Origin: Blasia pusilla
Taxonomy: Eukaryota > Marchantiophyta > Marchantiopsida > Blasiales
Direction: 5' to 3'
Length of the DNA: 64,000 bases
Assembly (NCBI GenBank): GCA_050084515.1
Contig: CM114271.1
Location: 12,462,001 to 12,526,000, forward strand
Shown here one piece after another: positions 33,692 to 44,538 of this stretch. Below the pieces are notes generated by a model. It saw only the letters and a list, made by a program, of their open reading frames with translations. It was not told where the DNA came from and did no database searches. Each line of letters starts with the position of its first letter. The stretch's first letter is position 1. Both the position numbers and the translations under genes were made by a program.

Positions 33692-33705
33692 ACTAGAGGG
33701 GCGAT
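33692..33705 (+). promoter_or_regulatory. Gypsy polypurine tract
   Basis: ACTAGAGGGGCGAT lies directly before the TGGAGATATT start of the 3' LTR, the place and composition expected for the plus-strand primer of reverse transcription. Confidence 0.55.
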
Positions 33706-34335
33706 TGGAGATATTTTGGTACTTCTTGTCTTGTTGTTTGGATGCCATGAGTTAGCATGGGATCTTGTGTGTTTATGTGTGTGTTCGGTGACAATGATGT
33801 ATGTTTTGTAGCGATGTGTATGTGCTCGAAAATTGTCACATCTTTTAGGATATATCAGTGAGATCTAGTAGAGCGCCTTCGTGAATAGTCGAGGACAGGC
33901 TCACTAGGTTGAGGATGACTTTCTGAGGCTTCGAGAAACCTGAGAGAGCACGTTTCCTCTTCGTTTCGGCTCATTTGGAGTCATATTGAGGAACTTACTA
34001 TTTTAGGTAAGTACCATTTTGAGTATATGATCGATTTTCTATTTTTGGTAAGTGGTCCTTGACCTCCTACATCAGGTCAAGAGTCAAGGAGGTGACTTGG
34101 GAGCATAAGTTACCATGGAGAGAGCTTGGGAGAGAGGACAGTATACTTCAAGGAGAGAGAGTTTGAGAGCTCATTCTCTCTTTGTTGAACCTTTTGGCAT
34201 GAGACGGCAGAGTTATGGTCTTGCTTGCCTTGTGTGTGTAATCCAAACCTCTCATTAGGAGAGTTGGTTTGGTTTGACATTGAGAGAGACATGTGAGAAC
34301 TATGGTGTTGTGAGAGATATTAGATCTTATTCTAT
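33706..34335 (+). repeat. Gypsy 3' LTR
   Basis: It begins TGGAGATATTTTGG after the polypurine tract. Its larger part (33834-34335) matches the 5' LTR. The end is taken at TTATTCTA by comparison with the 5' LTR, where leader sequence starts. Confidence 0.75.
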
Positions 34336-34465
34336 TGGAAATATTTTGGTATTTCTTGTCTCGTTGTTTGGATGCTATGAATTAGCATAAGATCTTACGT
34401 GTTTATGTGTGTGTTCGATGACAACGATATATGTTGTGTAACGATGTGTATACGTACGATATATC
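34336..34465 (+). repeat. Truncated second LTR copy in tandem
   Basis: TTGGAAATATTTTGGTATTT to about 34440 repeats the first part of the LTR (33706-33830), again ending at GTGTATACG and CGATATATCA. So the LTR start occurs twice, on both sides of the main LTR body. It is either a tandem LTR remnant or an older copy into which this element inserted. Confidence 0.65.
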
Positions 34466-36375
34466 ATATTTCAAATATTTTTTTAAAAAAAAATAATTTA
34501 ATTCAATAATATAAATTATTACTTATATTCTATTTTATTCATTATAATGAATGAATTCTTAATATAATATTAAATGAAACCATATTTTTTAATCAATTAG
34601 GATGCTAGTATGTTGATTTATACTCATATTAAAAAGTACCTTCTTTATTCCCAACCCTCCATGTGCATAGAATTAGAGAAACCTTTTTAAAACCCTTATA
34701 TTTTTGACATTTTATTGTTAATGAATGTCATTTAAAAATAAGCAGATTAAGGAGAAAATCTCACCCGTGGGGAAGCATACTAGTTTAGATTGTGGTTGCA
34801 TTTTAGGGTTGCTTTCAACCATTTGCATTTTCATGCGAACTGCGAATTCCGCGATAAGTGCGTGGGTTTCGGTGTTCGACTGACTGTTCGCTAGGTCCGT
34901 CCGAAAATATCACATCATTCGCCGATACGTATCGACGAAGGATGACTCGTCAGCACTCGTCGAAGGTCGGATGAAGGATGAATCACGCGAAAGGTCAGGC
35001 ATGGGACTCCAGATCGTGTTCGTCGGCAGTCGAATACGCATAGATGAACGAAAATGTTTCTCCTGACGAATACTGTTTGCTGGGGTAAAATCAATGTTTC
35101 GTCCGAGATCCAAGAGGTGGGTAGAATAAAACTTCGAGCGTGTCTCCGAGGATAATCCAATGCGGCTAAGAATCCCATAGTCGGTTGTCAATTACAACCT
35201 CAAACCGTGGCAAAAGTCGGTGCCAAGTGTCAGCCAATGCTCATGAGAGTTAAGATCTCCGAAGGTCTTTGCGCTTGAATTCATTACCGTGAACGTTTAA
35301 GGGCCTAAAGGAAAAGTTTTTCGGTTGGTGAGGGCCAATGCATGATGAATGTGATGCCGCGATGCCGCGATGCCGCGAAAGCGATTGGTTTGGTAGGTTC
35401 AAGCGATCGGCGCTTACACAATGCAGCCCGTCGTTTGATGAATTGGATTGCTTGGAATCACTGGAAGCCACACTCAAACTGTGGAAACGCGGTGATGCGA
35501 TAAATGTACAGGGGGAAGAAGCCGCATCAATGCTTGCGCATGGGCCACCTCATTCAATGGGCGCAGCAATTAATTTGCTTTTCGGCGGAGAGATCGGCTC
35601 CTACGTTGTCCTATGGCTCAACATCGCGGGATACAACAGGATTCAACGGAATTTTAACCATTGAACCCTTCATAACTCTGCCACGACTTGAGTCCGTAGG
35701 TACATGGCAAAGGTCTACTTCATGCCCTACGTGTTGTGTTGCGTATTAATTATCAGTAAGCAAGCGCGATCTCCGGATTCCTCACAAAACTGCCGATCCA
35801 AAAGATGTCGCTGATAGATGTTACGGAAACCTCAAAGTACCGTAGGCCTTGCAGGTTTGAAACCCTTCACAAGTAGTACCGGCCTTCTCTCAAATGTATC
35901 TGGCCAATGCAGCAGTTTTGATCTGTTATAAGGTTCGTAGTTCAAAGATGATAGTGTGCTTGGAGAAAATCGAGGTCCAGTAACATCAGCATCAGTAAAC
36001 TAATTAATTCAGAGCTGAGAGTTGATCTTTGGGCAGCGAGTTTGGGAAATTAATAAGAAATGGACATCGTGTGGATGAGTCTCCATGCGTGAAATTTACG
36101 GACAGGACCTGTCTACCTGACAATGTGTGCCTCTACCACTGATTTTATTTACGGTTCTGTATGGACTGTATACTCAATCTTCCTAGCTTCGACGGAGCTA
36201 GCAGATCTTCCTAGATCAACGCGGATCAGGGCAGAAGGAGCTTCAATTCGTCAGTACTGTGCTCGCATAAAGATGTGACTCTCTCTCTCTTTACACCCAT
36301 CCCAGTCTCAAGCACCGTCCAACCAGGGCGTGGGGTCTATGGTCGCAAGGCTACGACAGGCACTACTTAATGAGT

Positions 36376-36379
<4 letters not shown>

Positions 36380-36408
<29 letters not shown>
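36380..36408. repeat. (CT)n microsatellite
   Basis: About 14 uninterrupted CT units. Confidence 0.95.
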
Positions 36409-36410
<2 letters not shown>

Positions 36411-37001
36411 AAATGGCAACGTGGTTCCCAGCGAGGTTCACCAGGCCTGGAGTGCACAAGTTGTTGGAAGTTTGAACTGATGCTACACTTTATGGATAGC
36501 TTGGGCGATGTGGGGCCGATGTGGTGAATGCTACTCTCATGCAATAGAACAACGACCAAGTCATCCAACAAACGCTCGTTAGGCAAAAGAGAGGGAGAAG
36601 CGGCTACTGAATGACATATGTAAAGTCTGCACACGGGATCCCCATGTCGTTATCTGCGGGACCTAACTTCAAAACAATGAGCAAATTCTCTAAGTCGCTT
36701 CAGTCCGCTCCTCACCGCAACTGAAGTTCTGATCTACTCATCCCTGATTCTGCGAGGAAAGAGAGTGAACCATTGATTGATCTTGGGAAAGAGCAATCAG
36801 TCATGTAGTCAAGCCGAAGTTCACGGAAATCAGAGGGGCCATGCATGGAATACGATAATCCGAGGCCTGCAGAGTATGGAGTAGTGATAACCGTTGCAGG
36901 CAGGGAAGGAAGGAAAGCCAATAAGGACACTGTCCTAGGACCCCGTTGGCCACGGGGGGCCGATGAGAATATGAGGGAGGAGAAAGAGCATGAATGCAAG
37001 A

Positions 37002-37028
<27 letters not shown>
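37002..37028. repeat. (AG)n microsatellite
   Basis: About 13 uninterrupted AG units. It makes low-complexity Arg-Glu or Ser-Leu frames that should not be read as genes. Confidence 0.95.
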
Positions 37029-37032
<4 letters not shown>

Positions 37033-37758
37033 GGAATGTAGTGCCCGCTGGCCACATGATGTACATAGGACAGAGCACATGGAGAGAAAGGGAGAGGGAC
37101 CCAAATTAAGGTTTTGATGTGTGTCCCACGATATCTATAGCCATGAGTACTGAGATCCCATTGTGGACTGGCGTGAGAAAGATGTCCAATGAAGGTACCA
37201 GCCTGCGTTGCTGATTTTCGAGAAAGGCGGCTAAGATCGCGGTGGGCCGGACAGGATAGAGGTAACTATACATGCAGAGGCGCCGTTCGCTTTAAATTCA
37301 ATACGGTCTACGATTTGTGGCTAGGCCCCACTTGATCCATCATCATCGGTTCATCAACCAGTCTCCGCACGGTTGGTCATCTTTCCATTTTCCCCCAGGC
37401 GCTCGATGAAGCTAAGCAATTAACTCAATTGATCAATTCCTGGAGTTCGAACTTCGCTGTCGAGAGTGTCGGCATCCAGCTTCAGTCCACACATCATGAG
37501 GAACATGAAGAGGTCTGGTCAGCATGGATCCGTTGCGGTTTTACGCGAAAGGGTATCTGTCTAAGCGGGTAGAAAGCTTACTTGAGTGTTATAGATTCTC
37601 CGTGTCGCCTCCTTTGTTCAGCTTACGCACAAAACTTCTCAGAGTATGGTCGGTTGAGCTGGCTCTAGCGTTTTAAATTTTCTCGATTCAATATCCTCCA
37701 CTTCATGTTGTAGATTTCTTTGTGTTGGGCGAAGAAGAAGTCTTGCGTTCAGTGTCAG

Positions 37759-37986
37759 TTAACCATAGTACCTGCGAGATGGATTGGACAACCCGGAGAT
37801 TGAGGCGATTCGAATTCGAGCTGCGTATCCATCAGGGAACTTAGGGAGGTCTCGAAAGTTTCTTTCTAGCGCTTGGCGTGCTTGCAATTTTCTCTCATCC
37901 TGGGGTGAATTGAAATACAGATCCCAGAGATCATGACTAAGTTTTGAAAAATACGGTCGAAGAATTCTGCCACGAGAGGGTTTCAT
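37759..37986 (-). CDS. Small hypothetical ORF
   Basis: An ATG-initiated frame of 75 codons with balanced composition, including SKLSHDLWDLYFNSPQDERK and RNFRDLPKFPDGY. I recognise no family and see no neighbouring exon on the same strand. It could be a short real exon or a chance frame. Confidence 0.2.
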   Translation of the reverse strand: MKPSRGRILRPYFSKLSHDLWDLYFNSPQDERKLQARQALERNFRDLPKFPDGYAARIRIASISGLSNPSRRYYG

Positions 37987-40900
37987 ATCAGGTCTGTAAT
38001 TCTACCATTTTAGCGGATTTGAAATCGGATTAAAAATCCTGCACGCCTTTCCCTTGTTCAAGGGTCTATTGTGTATGGTTGTGGTCGTAGATTTTATTTT
38101 ACGAACTCGAGTTTGTGTGTCTTGTCTGTTCAAATGCACGAGCAATCTCCATCACGGAAGACAGGAATATGACGAAGCCATTGCGGTAGATCGTGCATAC
38201 ATCTCTCCATGCGCTAGATTGCTGTCCTCTACATCCTTATCTGCTCCGCATATTCACCCCAGCGTAGGCCTGCAGTTTCAGAAGCCTAGAATGAACTTAT
38301 ATGCACCTTGAGGGTTATTTGAAATTTCTGCCTTTTCGGAATCTGTCTTTAAGGTCAATTTACAGGTCTACATTCTCCGGTGGTAACTTAAGAAAAATTC
38401 AACTTTTGTACAATGAGTTTCAGCTTTTAGTTGATGCACGCACTTTTACTTTCTGTGCTTCAGATGCCCTTGGTATTTTAGTTTTGGACCTTCCGTAGAT
38501 TTAACGCTTCACTCGGTGAGTAAGACGAGGATATTCCAATGATGCAAAGCTTTGTGGAATTTCCAAACGTGTCTGTAACTCGTATCACATAAAGGCACAG
38601 AATGTGTGGCAAGTTCAGCTAAACGACAGGATACAACGAGTGCGACCCCGAATCGCCAGGAATAGCGACATACGGTCATCACTTTCCTTCTACTTGACAA
38701 CTTCATGATAGTCCTGGTTCTCACAATCGAGAGCAGTCAAAGACGACATCAATACCTGACACAAAGACCGACGTGAGCATGCCAAAGCTTAAGAATAGAG
38801 TAGAAATTCATAGGTATACGTACACTTGGGGCAAAGGTCAGAGAATGCCCCAACGCGTCATGTACACCTAAACGCAGTGCAAGCTGTCGAGCACTACTGC
38901 ATGGTGGTTCAAGCTGCACATCTAGTCGAACGATACTGCCTCACGCCTTCTCTTCTTCGGCTTTTGGATTTCTCATCTGTTAGCGTAGTCTTTTAGTGTA
39001 CTCAATGGGAGTAGAGCCTACCTGCGGAAACATTGTCGACTTCAATCAACCAACAATAGTGTGCTTATCAAGCAGGACGAGGTCTTTTTCAGTGTTCAAG
39101 TAAGTAGGCTGGTGCGCGTTGTAGCATGAAGCTTTTGGCACGTTATAGCTCTATTGATCACTAAAGTTCGATGGAAGCTCAGCATGACGTGATTACATTT
39201 GACCAAGAATTTCTACTGGACACGCTGATCCATACCCACCTTAGCATCTCTCTCTTCATGTTTCTAAAGCTTCACAGCTCTTCTTTACCTCCTCGAACTT
39301 ACACCATGCCACGCTAGTAACTTTCAGAGGATGAGACAAAGAAAATTAATTTTGAGTGTTCAGCTGGCCCATGATCATGTGTTCATAACTACAAACGCGG
39401 ATTTTCTTGAGTTCTCTGCTCTCGGATTCCGAGTCTTGGGATCAACTCTCTACGACCATCAAAACTGACGAAAGACAAGGCAGTTGAATGTGGCTGTAAA
39501 GAGGAATCCATAGCCATGACTAATATGAAGGTTCTGGACAACATGAAGGGTAAAGCAACGCCTCAGAATCCGGTGATGACTTTGACTGACTTGTTGGTCC
39601 TGTCAGTGTCGTTGATGAGCAAGTAGGTTTGAACTCATCCGCTTCAGTATTATGGAAGAGTTTCTTTCAGACACTACACTCGCTGATAGACATTTCGAAG
39701 GAATAGCATGGAGGGGATTCCTAGTGAAGAGCAAAGAGAGACTAGACTGGTAAGAGGATCTAGGATATGACCACTTCATACAATCCCATTGATTTTACCA
39801 CGCGAGTCTCGAGTTTTGGACAACTATTCTCAACATTTTCACCTTTCATTCATCAACTTACACAGTGTAAGAACTTCTGAAAATCCTGCCAACATGCCAT
39901 CACCAGGTGCCAACGTTCTGAATTTTAGTTCTAATTTGAGTCTGCTATTGCCATTCAGAATTGCCATAGCTCTCTATTCCTGCAAGCCCTTTTTATCTTT
40001 TCAACACCAATGCCTACCAACAACTCCTCAGTTTCAGATCTGGTTCTTAAGATCTGGAGTTGGAACGTAAAAGCGTTTCAAACATTGGAAGGAAAGACAA
40101 TTTCCTTGGACACTACGGCTCGGTGACCGTTGATGGCAAAGACCGTGTGGGGGTAGAATTGTTTTCAACCTTTGTACATCACCATTCCTTGCCTAGTCTC
40201 GTGTCCACAAGGCCAATGCTCGACAACCTCATCTCCAGCATCACTACGTCACATCATTCATCTGAATTCACCTCCAAGTGCACGTGGATATTGGTTTCAC
40301 TCCATCCGGGGCCGAGTCACACATAAAACGATTTCCAGGCCCTCTACACTGCAATTGTTCGGTTCCATACTCTAGGAGCCATTAATGTGCATGTTGAAGA
40401 TCTAAAAGTTGGATCTCGTGAGCCTAGCCTATGGCATTATACTCACTCCCTGATCGACAGCGAAGAGACCGCGTCAAAATTGTCTTCTAATTAGCGCTGT
40501 TCTTGCAATGACGGAACTGTAAAAGTAGGACGGACTTGCGTTCATCCCAATGAGAAACTTAAAGCCAATTTTCTCCAGATTCCACCACAGAAAGTTCACT
40601 GTTGCTGATTAAAGACGCTGCAAGGTCGTGTTGCTGTACAAGCTTACGAGTAGTGCGAACTCAGGCTAATTCATTCTCCTGGCTGCGTTCTCTCCCGGCG
40701 CAGTGCGCCTCTATGTTATTTCCGCTAGGACAAGAATGGAAATAGACTGCATGGACAAAAGAGGATGAGAGGCAAATGCCTTCGTCCACTCAGTCCTCGT
40801 AATCCCCATTCTCCCACGACTGTGTATTACTCTAGTCGAATGGAGGGTCGATTGAGTTTCTTGATCTCGGGGGAAAGCTCCTAGCCTGTGGAAAACCGTC

Positions 40901-41454
40901 CTATGATTTGCTTTTGCATCGGGTGGGCACTTTTCGTCACCAGATTCAAGCTTCTGGGCTTGAATCATCCAAAAAGAACAAGACCCAGATTTCAGGCGTA
41001 CGACTCGCATATTTTTTCACAAAGAAGGGCTCGCATTTGTTCGGACATTAACAAGCATGGGCGTGGGGAATTGTCGCATGCCTAAGTTTTCCATTCATCG
41101 GGCCCTCAACAGCGAGATTTTTCCCAGCATTCAGTGGAGACAAAGCTCACACTTTTTCAATTTCCAGGACTCAGAACGAGCTGTTGGTAAGTTTCAAACG
41201 CTTTAGGGTTATGAAGGTTTATGTTCTCGAGCAATGGTCAGCGGTTGGTAAGAGATGCCACTTCTCTGGGACGAGACCGCCCCAATGTGAGCCTCCGATG
41301 TCTGGTTTTGTTCGGATCTCATGCGAGTTCAGCCAGTTCCGCTAGGCCGTGCTGTCGTCTGTCTCCGAGAGGGGGGAAGGGAATCCATCAGCACTGAGAT
41401 AAGTGACCTCATGAGATATGTCAAAAATTCATGAAGGTAACCTAAGTATGTGGT
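37987..41454. other. No recognisable gene
   Basis: Unique-looking sequence of moderate GC. Frames up to about 100 codons occur on both strands and overlap each other. No transposon domain, tRNA or repeat was recognised. Confidence 0.4.
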
Positions 41455-42168
41455 TTGGGCTTACAGAAGCTGGAATCAGTCACTCGCCATTTGAAGCCAG
41501 CTATGCATTTCAACCATTTTCTTTGGAACGTTTCTTTGCTGACTCTAAATTTTCTACACGCTGCTTTCAGTGGGTGTAAACTGGAACTCATAAAGAAGTG
41601 CCCCAAAGCTGCTTCAGCTGTACCGATGATCTATGGACCAACACACATGATGCAATGCCGTATCATGAAATTCTTCATTGTGTACAAGAGTCCATGGGAT
41701 CCGGAAGTTACTAAACTGTCTTCTGGCATGCACTCTGGTACCCTGCGCACCATCGAGTACGACGATTCAATATCCGTAATCACAACAGATGCGACAAACG
41801 ACGCTCTTGGTATTCTGTACGAGTCAATTGGCCCGGCGCTATTCCTTCCTCCACTAATCACCTCAGGACCAGATTTCAGAAGGCTGTGCTCGCGCCATAA
41901 GTCCGACGAAATCACTGTAATGCATGTCCGTGCACGGCAGGCCATATGTTGCGGCGCAAGCCTACTCCAGCGCGTACGACATCTCACCTCATTAGTCTCG
42001 AGGACGGCATCGGACTTTTCTGAGGCGCGCAGATCTGACAAGTGGGTAGTCGTAAGTCACGAAGAGAGAAGCCACATTAATATCTGCCTATTCATCCTCA
42101 AGTTTTCTAACCCTCATGCTTGCCAATCGCCATCGCATCAGGCGCGGATATCTTCGCCCTCACTCTGA
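41455..42168 (+). CDS. Orphan ORF of unknown function
   Basis: The frame is open for 237 codons. It first opens at a TTG; the first ATG is at 41503, which would give about 221 residues. Composition is protein-like and no domain is recognised. The opposite strand is also open for 136 codons inside it (42041-41631), which lowers the weight of the length. A rough chance estimate makes a frame this long uncommon in 64 kb but not impossible. It may be a lineage-specific gene, a decayed exon or chance. Confidence 0.25.
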   Translation: MGLQKLESVTRHLKPAMHFNHFLWNVSLLTLNFLHAAFSGCKLELIKKCPKAASAVPMIYGPTHMMQCRIMKFFIVYKSPWDPEVTKLSSGMHSGTLRTIEYDDSISVITTDATNDALGILYESIGPALFLPPLITSGPDFRRLCSRHKSDEITVMHVRARQAICCGASLLQRVRHLTSLVSRTASDFSEARRSDKWVVVSHEERSHINICLFILKFSNPHACQSPSHQARISSPSL

Positions 42169-44538
42169 TGTGTGTCACGTCCGTTCTCGAATTCTTCATT
42201 CATTGCCCTGATTGCCCGAATCCATGGGGGCTTCTCACAATTCTGAATCCATAGTGGCACATTTATGTACGTGTGTGTGCGCATTCTTTGACGAGGGTAA
42301 TGTCTTAAGAAATTATCACTCGGGAGTCTCTGGCGTTTCCTGTTCGTAACAAAATTTGATTTCTTCATTAAAACTCGTATAGTCACTTGGAACTTGTATT
42401 TTTCAGCTTGTTTGTGTGCGTAGATGATAATTAGATGAAAGAGAGCCCGAGGATATAAAGTTAGTGCATTTCATAAGAACTTACATGCTGACACATGTTA
42501 ATTATCTAAAGGTTAAAAAGAGATTTTGATCCACAAAATATTACAATGGAATAATCATATCTACACAGAGTGGGCATACTAAATCTTTTTATTCTTTCAT
42601 GTTCTTGGGGTGATGGAGGTTATATCAAGGGGTTATATTCAACCAAGTAGCATATTCATAATCAAGTATTTGATATGGCTTTTAGGAAAAAAATTAAAAA
42701 AAATTACGGAATTTTTGGGTTTTTGGTTTCCATGTGACTTAAAGAATAGGTGTCATGTAAATGATGAGATGTCTTAAGAAAATTTGCAATTGAATATTCA
42801 GGATTTTTTCAAAAGAAAAAACATAACCGGGTTTTCTAAAAGACCAGATTTGTTGAAATTGGTATTATATTCAATTCATGTAAAACCTTGTATTCCACCA
42901 ACTTATGGAGGCAACGAATAATATGAAAGAATATTTATGGCAAGTACTCACATATGGAATTCACTTGAGAATACATCAATGTTTGGCCTATGATCCCTCT
43001 ACTGGTATTTTGCTTGAATTTACGATGTCTTTCTTTTTCCAATTTGTGTACTACATGGTTCTACCACAAGGCATAGAGGGCCATCCACTTATAGAGATTG
43101 CCAAGATTAAATCATATGCCTAGTCAAATTTTATTGTAGTCCACAAGTCATTGACATATGTAATCTAGCTCTAAGTCAAACCATAAGTTGGTTTGACTCT
43201 AAACTTTCAAGATCAGTATAAAGCCACATCAATACACATGGTCCAAGTTCAATACTCACAATTACCCTCTATAATGCCTTTCTTGGAAAGTAGATCATTA
43301 TGACCCCCCAATATAATAAATCACTAAGTCAAGTAGTGCATCGTATACTTTCCACATCCTATAACCTCACACTCTCAAACACTATAACTCCTCTAGCAAT
43401 GGCTCGGTGTAAGTATCCTAGACCGTGGCCAAGCTTGCATCATGCACATGCCTTTGGTTGGAGATTGACCACCATCTCAATCTCCAACCAAAAGCATACT
43501 TTTGCACCGGGTTGTAGAATGCTTTCTAGCCTAATTGACAATCCAAAGTGAATGGGGTGAAGAAAACGGATTTGTGTAAGAGAAGATTCCGACCAGACAG
43601 AAATGAAGTATTTAATAATACGGCAGGACATTATGACGAGTGAAAACTAGAGAAATTCCGCCGTAAGAAGAGAATTCGAAGATGAGAAAAGACACGCCTT
43701 TATTCATTAGTGGACATCCTTTACCACATCTTCCGGCTTATCTTGTTAGTACTCCGAACATCTGTATTCTCTCCCAACATGGTTGCAGCATAATTGAGGC
43801 AAATTCATGTCTTTTGGGATTCTTTATTAATTGTCTTCTACGACAATCAAACTCCACATGCTCTTTTGAGAAGACAATCTTCATCGCAACAATCTTCTGT
43901 CTCAAACAAAGTTGGTCACTTCAAAACATAAATCTTTCCAAGATAGGAGATTGCCCAAATTGTGTCAGTTGACATGCTCTAATTCCACAGAAGAGCTATG
44001 GAGACTGTTCTACTGCCGTCTTGGTTGATAAGTCCTACAGTTGACTGGCAAAACCCCTTCCAAGTAACAAAATCTACTATCTGTGTAATATTGATAACCC
44101 CTTCACAAACATCTCCTTCTGAGTCCTGTCTTGGGGATTCCAAAGTTCAGATAAACTGGATATACACTTGATTGTTGACTGCACTAGCAATTGAGAGTCC
44201 TTTCTCAGTTTGTTGCAGTTCTGCTGTGATCTTTCAAGAGTGTTATGTGTCTGCTTTGAGGAAAGATGATTGCCATCAAATGAAGTTCCTATTGAGATGT
44301 GCTCACTTTGTGGATACTAGTTGAAGGGCACTATAGTTGTCAGCAAGGCATGTCCCCTAGAGCACCGACACACGTGCCACATCAAGCTGTCATAAAGATG
44401 CACCATCTTGCCCAAACTCCCAGTTGGCGATCTAGCTCACCCCAGTAGTCTTTTTATACATAGTCACGCAGGAATCAAGCTAGACAATCGGTATGTACCA
44501 AGAACTGGCCCTATACCAACAGAAGATGTTCGCAGGGC
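42169..44538. other. AT-rich spacer with possible retroelement scrap
   Basis: Mostly AT-rich. GGGTTTTCTAAAAGACCA near 42831 resembles 15541, a dispersed repeat. On the minus strand between about 44170 and 43690, FVTWKGFCQSTVG and KEHVEFDC recall copia RNase H tails, but stops and the short length leave this doubtful. Confidence 0.3.
43453..43492. repeat. Perfect 16-bp inverted repeat, 8-base loop
   Basis: TTTGGTTGGAGATTGA at 43453-43468 is the exact reverse complement of 43477-43492, leaving the loop CCACCATC. No coding frame depends on it. Confidence 0.8.

Larger units (their letters stand above)
24290..34335 (+). mobile_element. Ty3/gypsy retrotransposon with DNA methyltransferase and PHD finger
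   Basis: A 10-kb plus-strand element. Nearly 500 bp of LTR sequence (24290-24810) recurs at 33834-34335. Between them lie, in order, a 1.5-kb leader, gag, a CCHC knuckle, aspartic protease, a C5 cytosine methyltransferase domain, reverse transcriptase (YIDD intact), RNase H, integrase with an HHCC zinc site, and a C4HC3 PHD finger. RT before integrase gives the Ty3/gypsy order. A purine tract (ACTAGAGGGGCGAT, 33692-33705) precedes the 3' LTR. Stops and frameshifts in most domains make this copy inactive. I found no chromodomain and no certain primer-binding site or target duplication. An element-borne methyltransferase is reported, to my knowledge, for dinoflagellates and charophyte algae; here it is in land-plant DNA. 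Confidence 0.9.
34466..37758. other. No recognisable gene
   Basis: AT-rich up to about 34780, then mixed composition. It includes GATGCCGC in three tandem copies (35354-35378) and the two microsatellites listed separately. Frames of 60-130 codons overlap on both strands without conserved motifs or splice-consistent partners. Confidence 0.4.

Noticed and set aside
36308-37117. Frames across the CT and AG microsatellites
   Set aside because: Repeated Ser-Leu and Arg-Glu residues are produced by the dinucleotide repeats.
43690-44170. Copia RNase H remnant on the minus strand
   Set aside because: Only two short resemblances across stops; not enough for a feature of its own.
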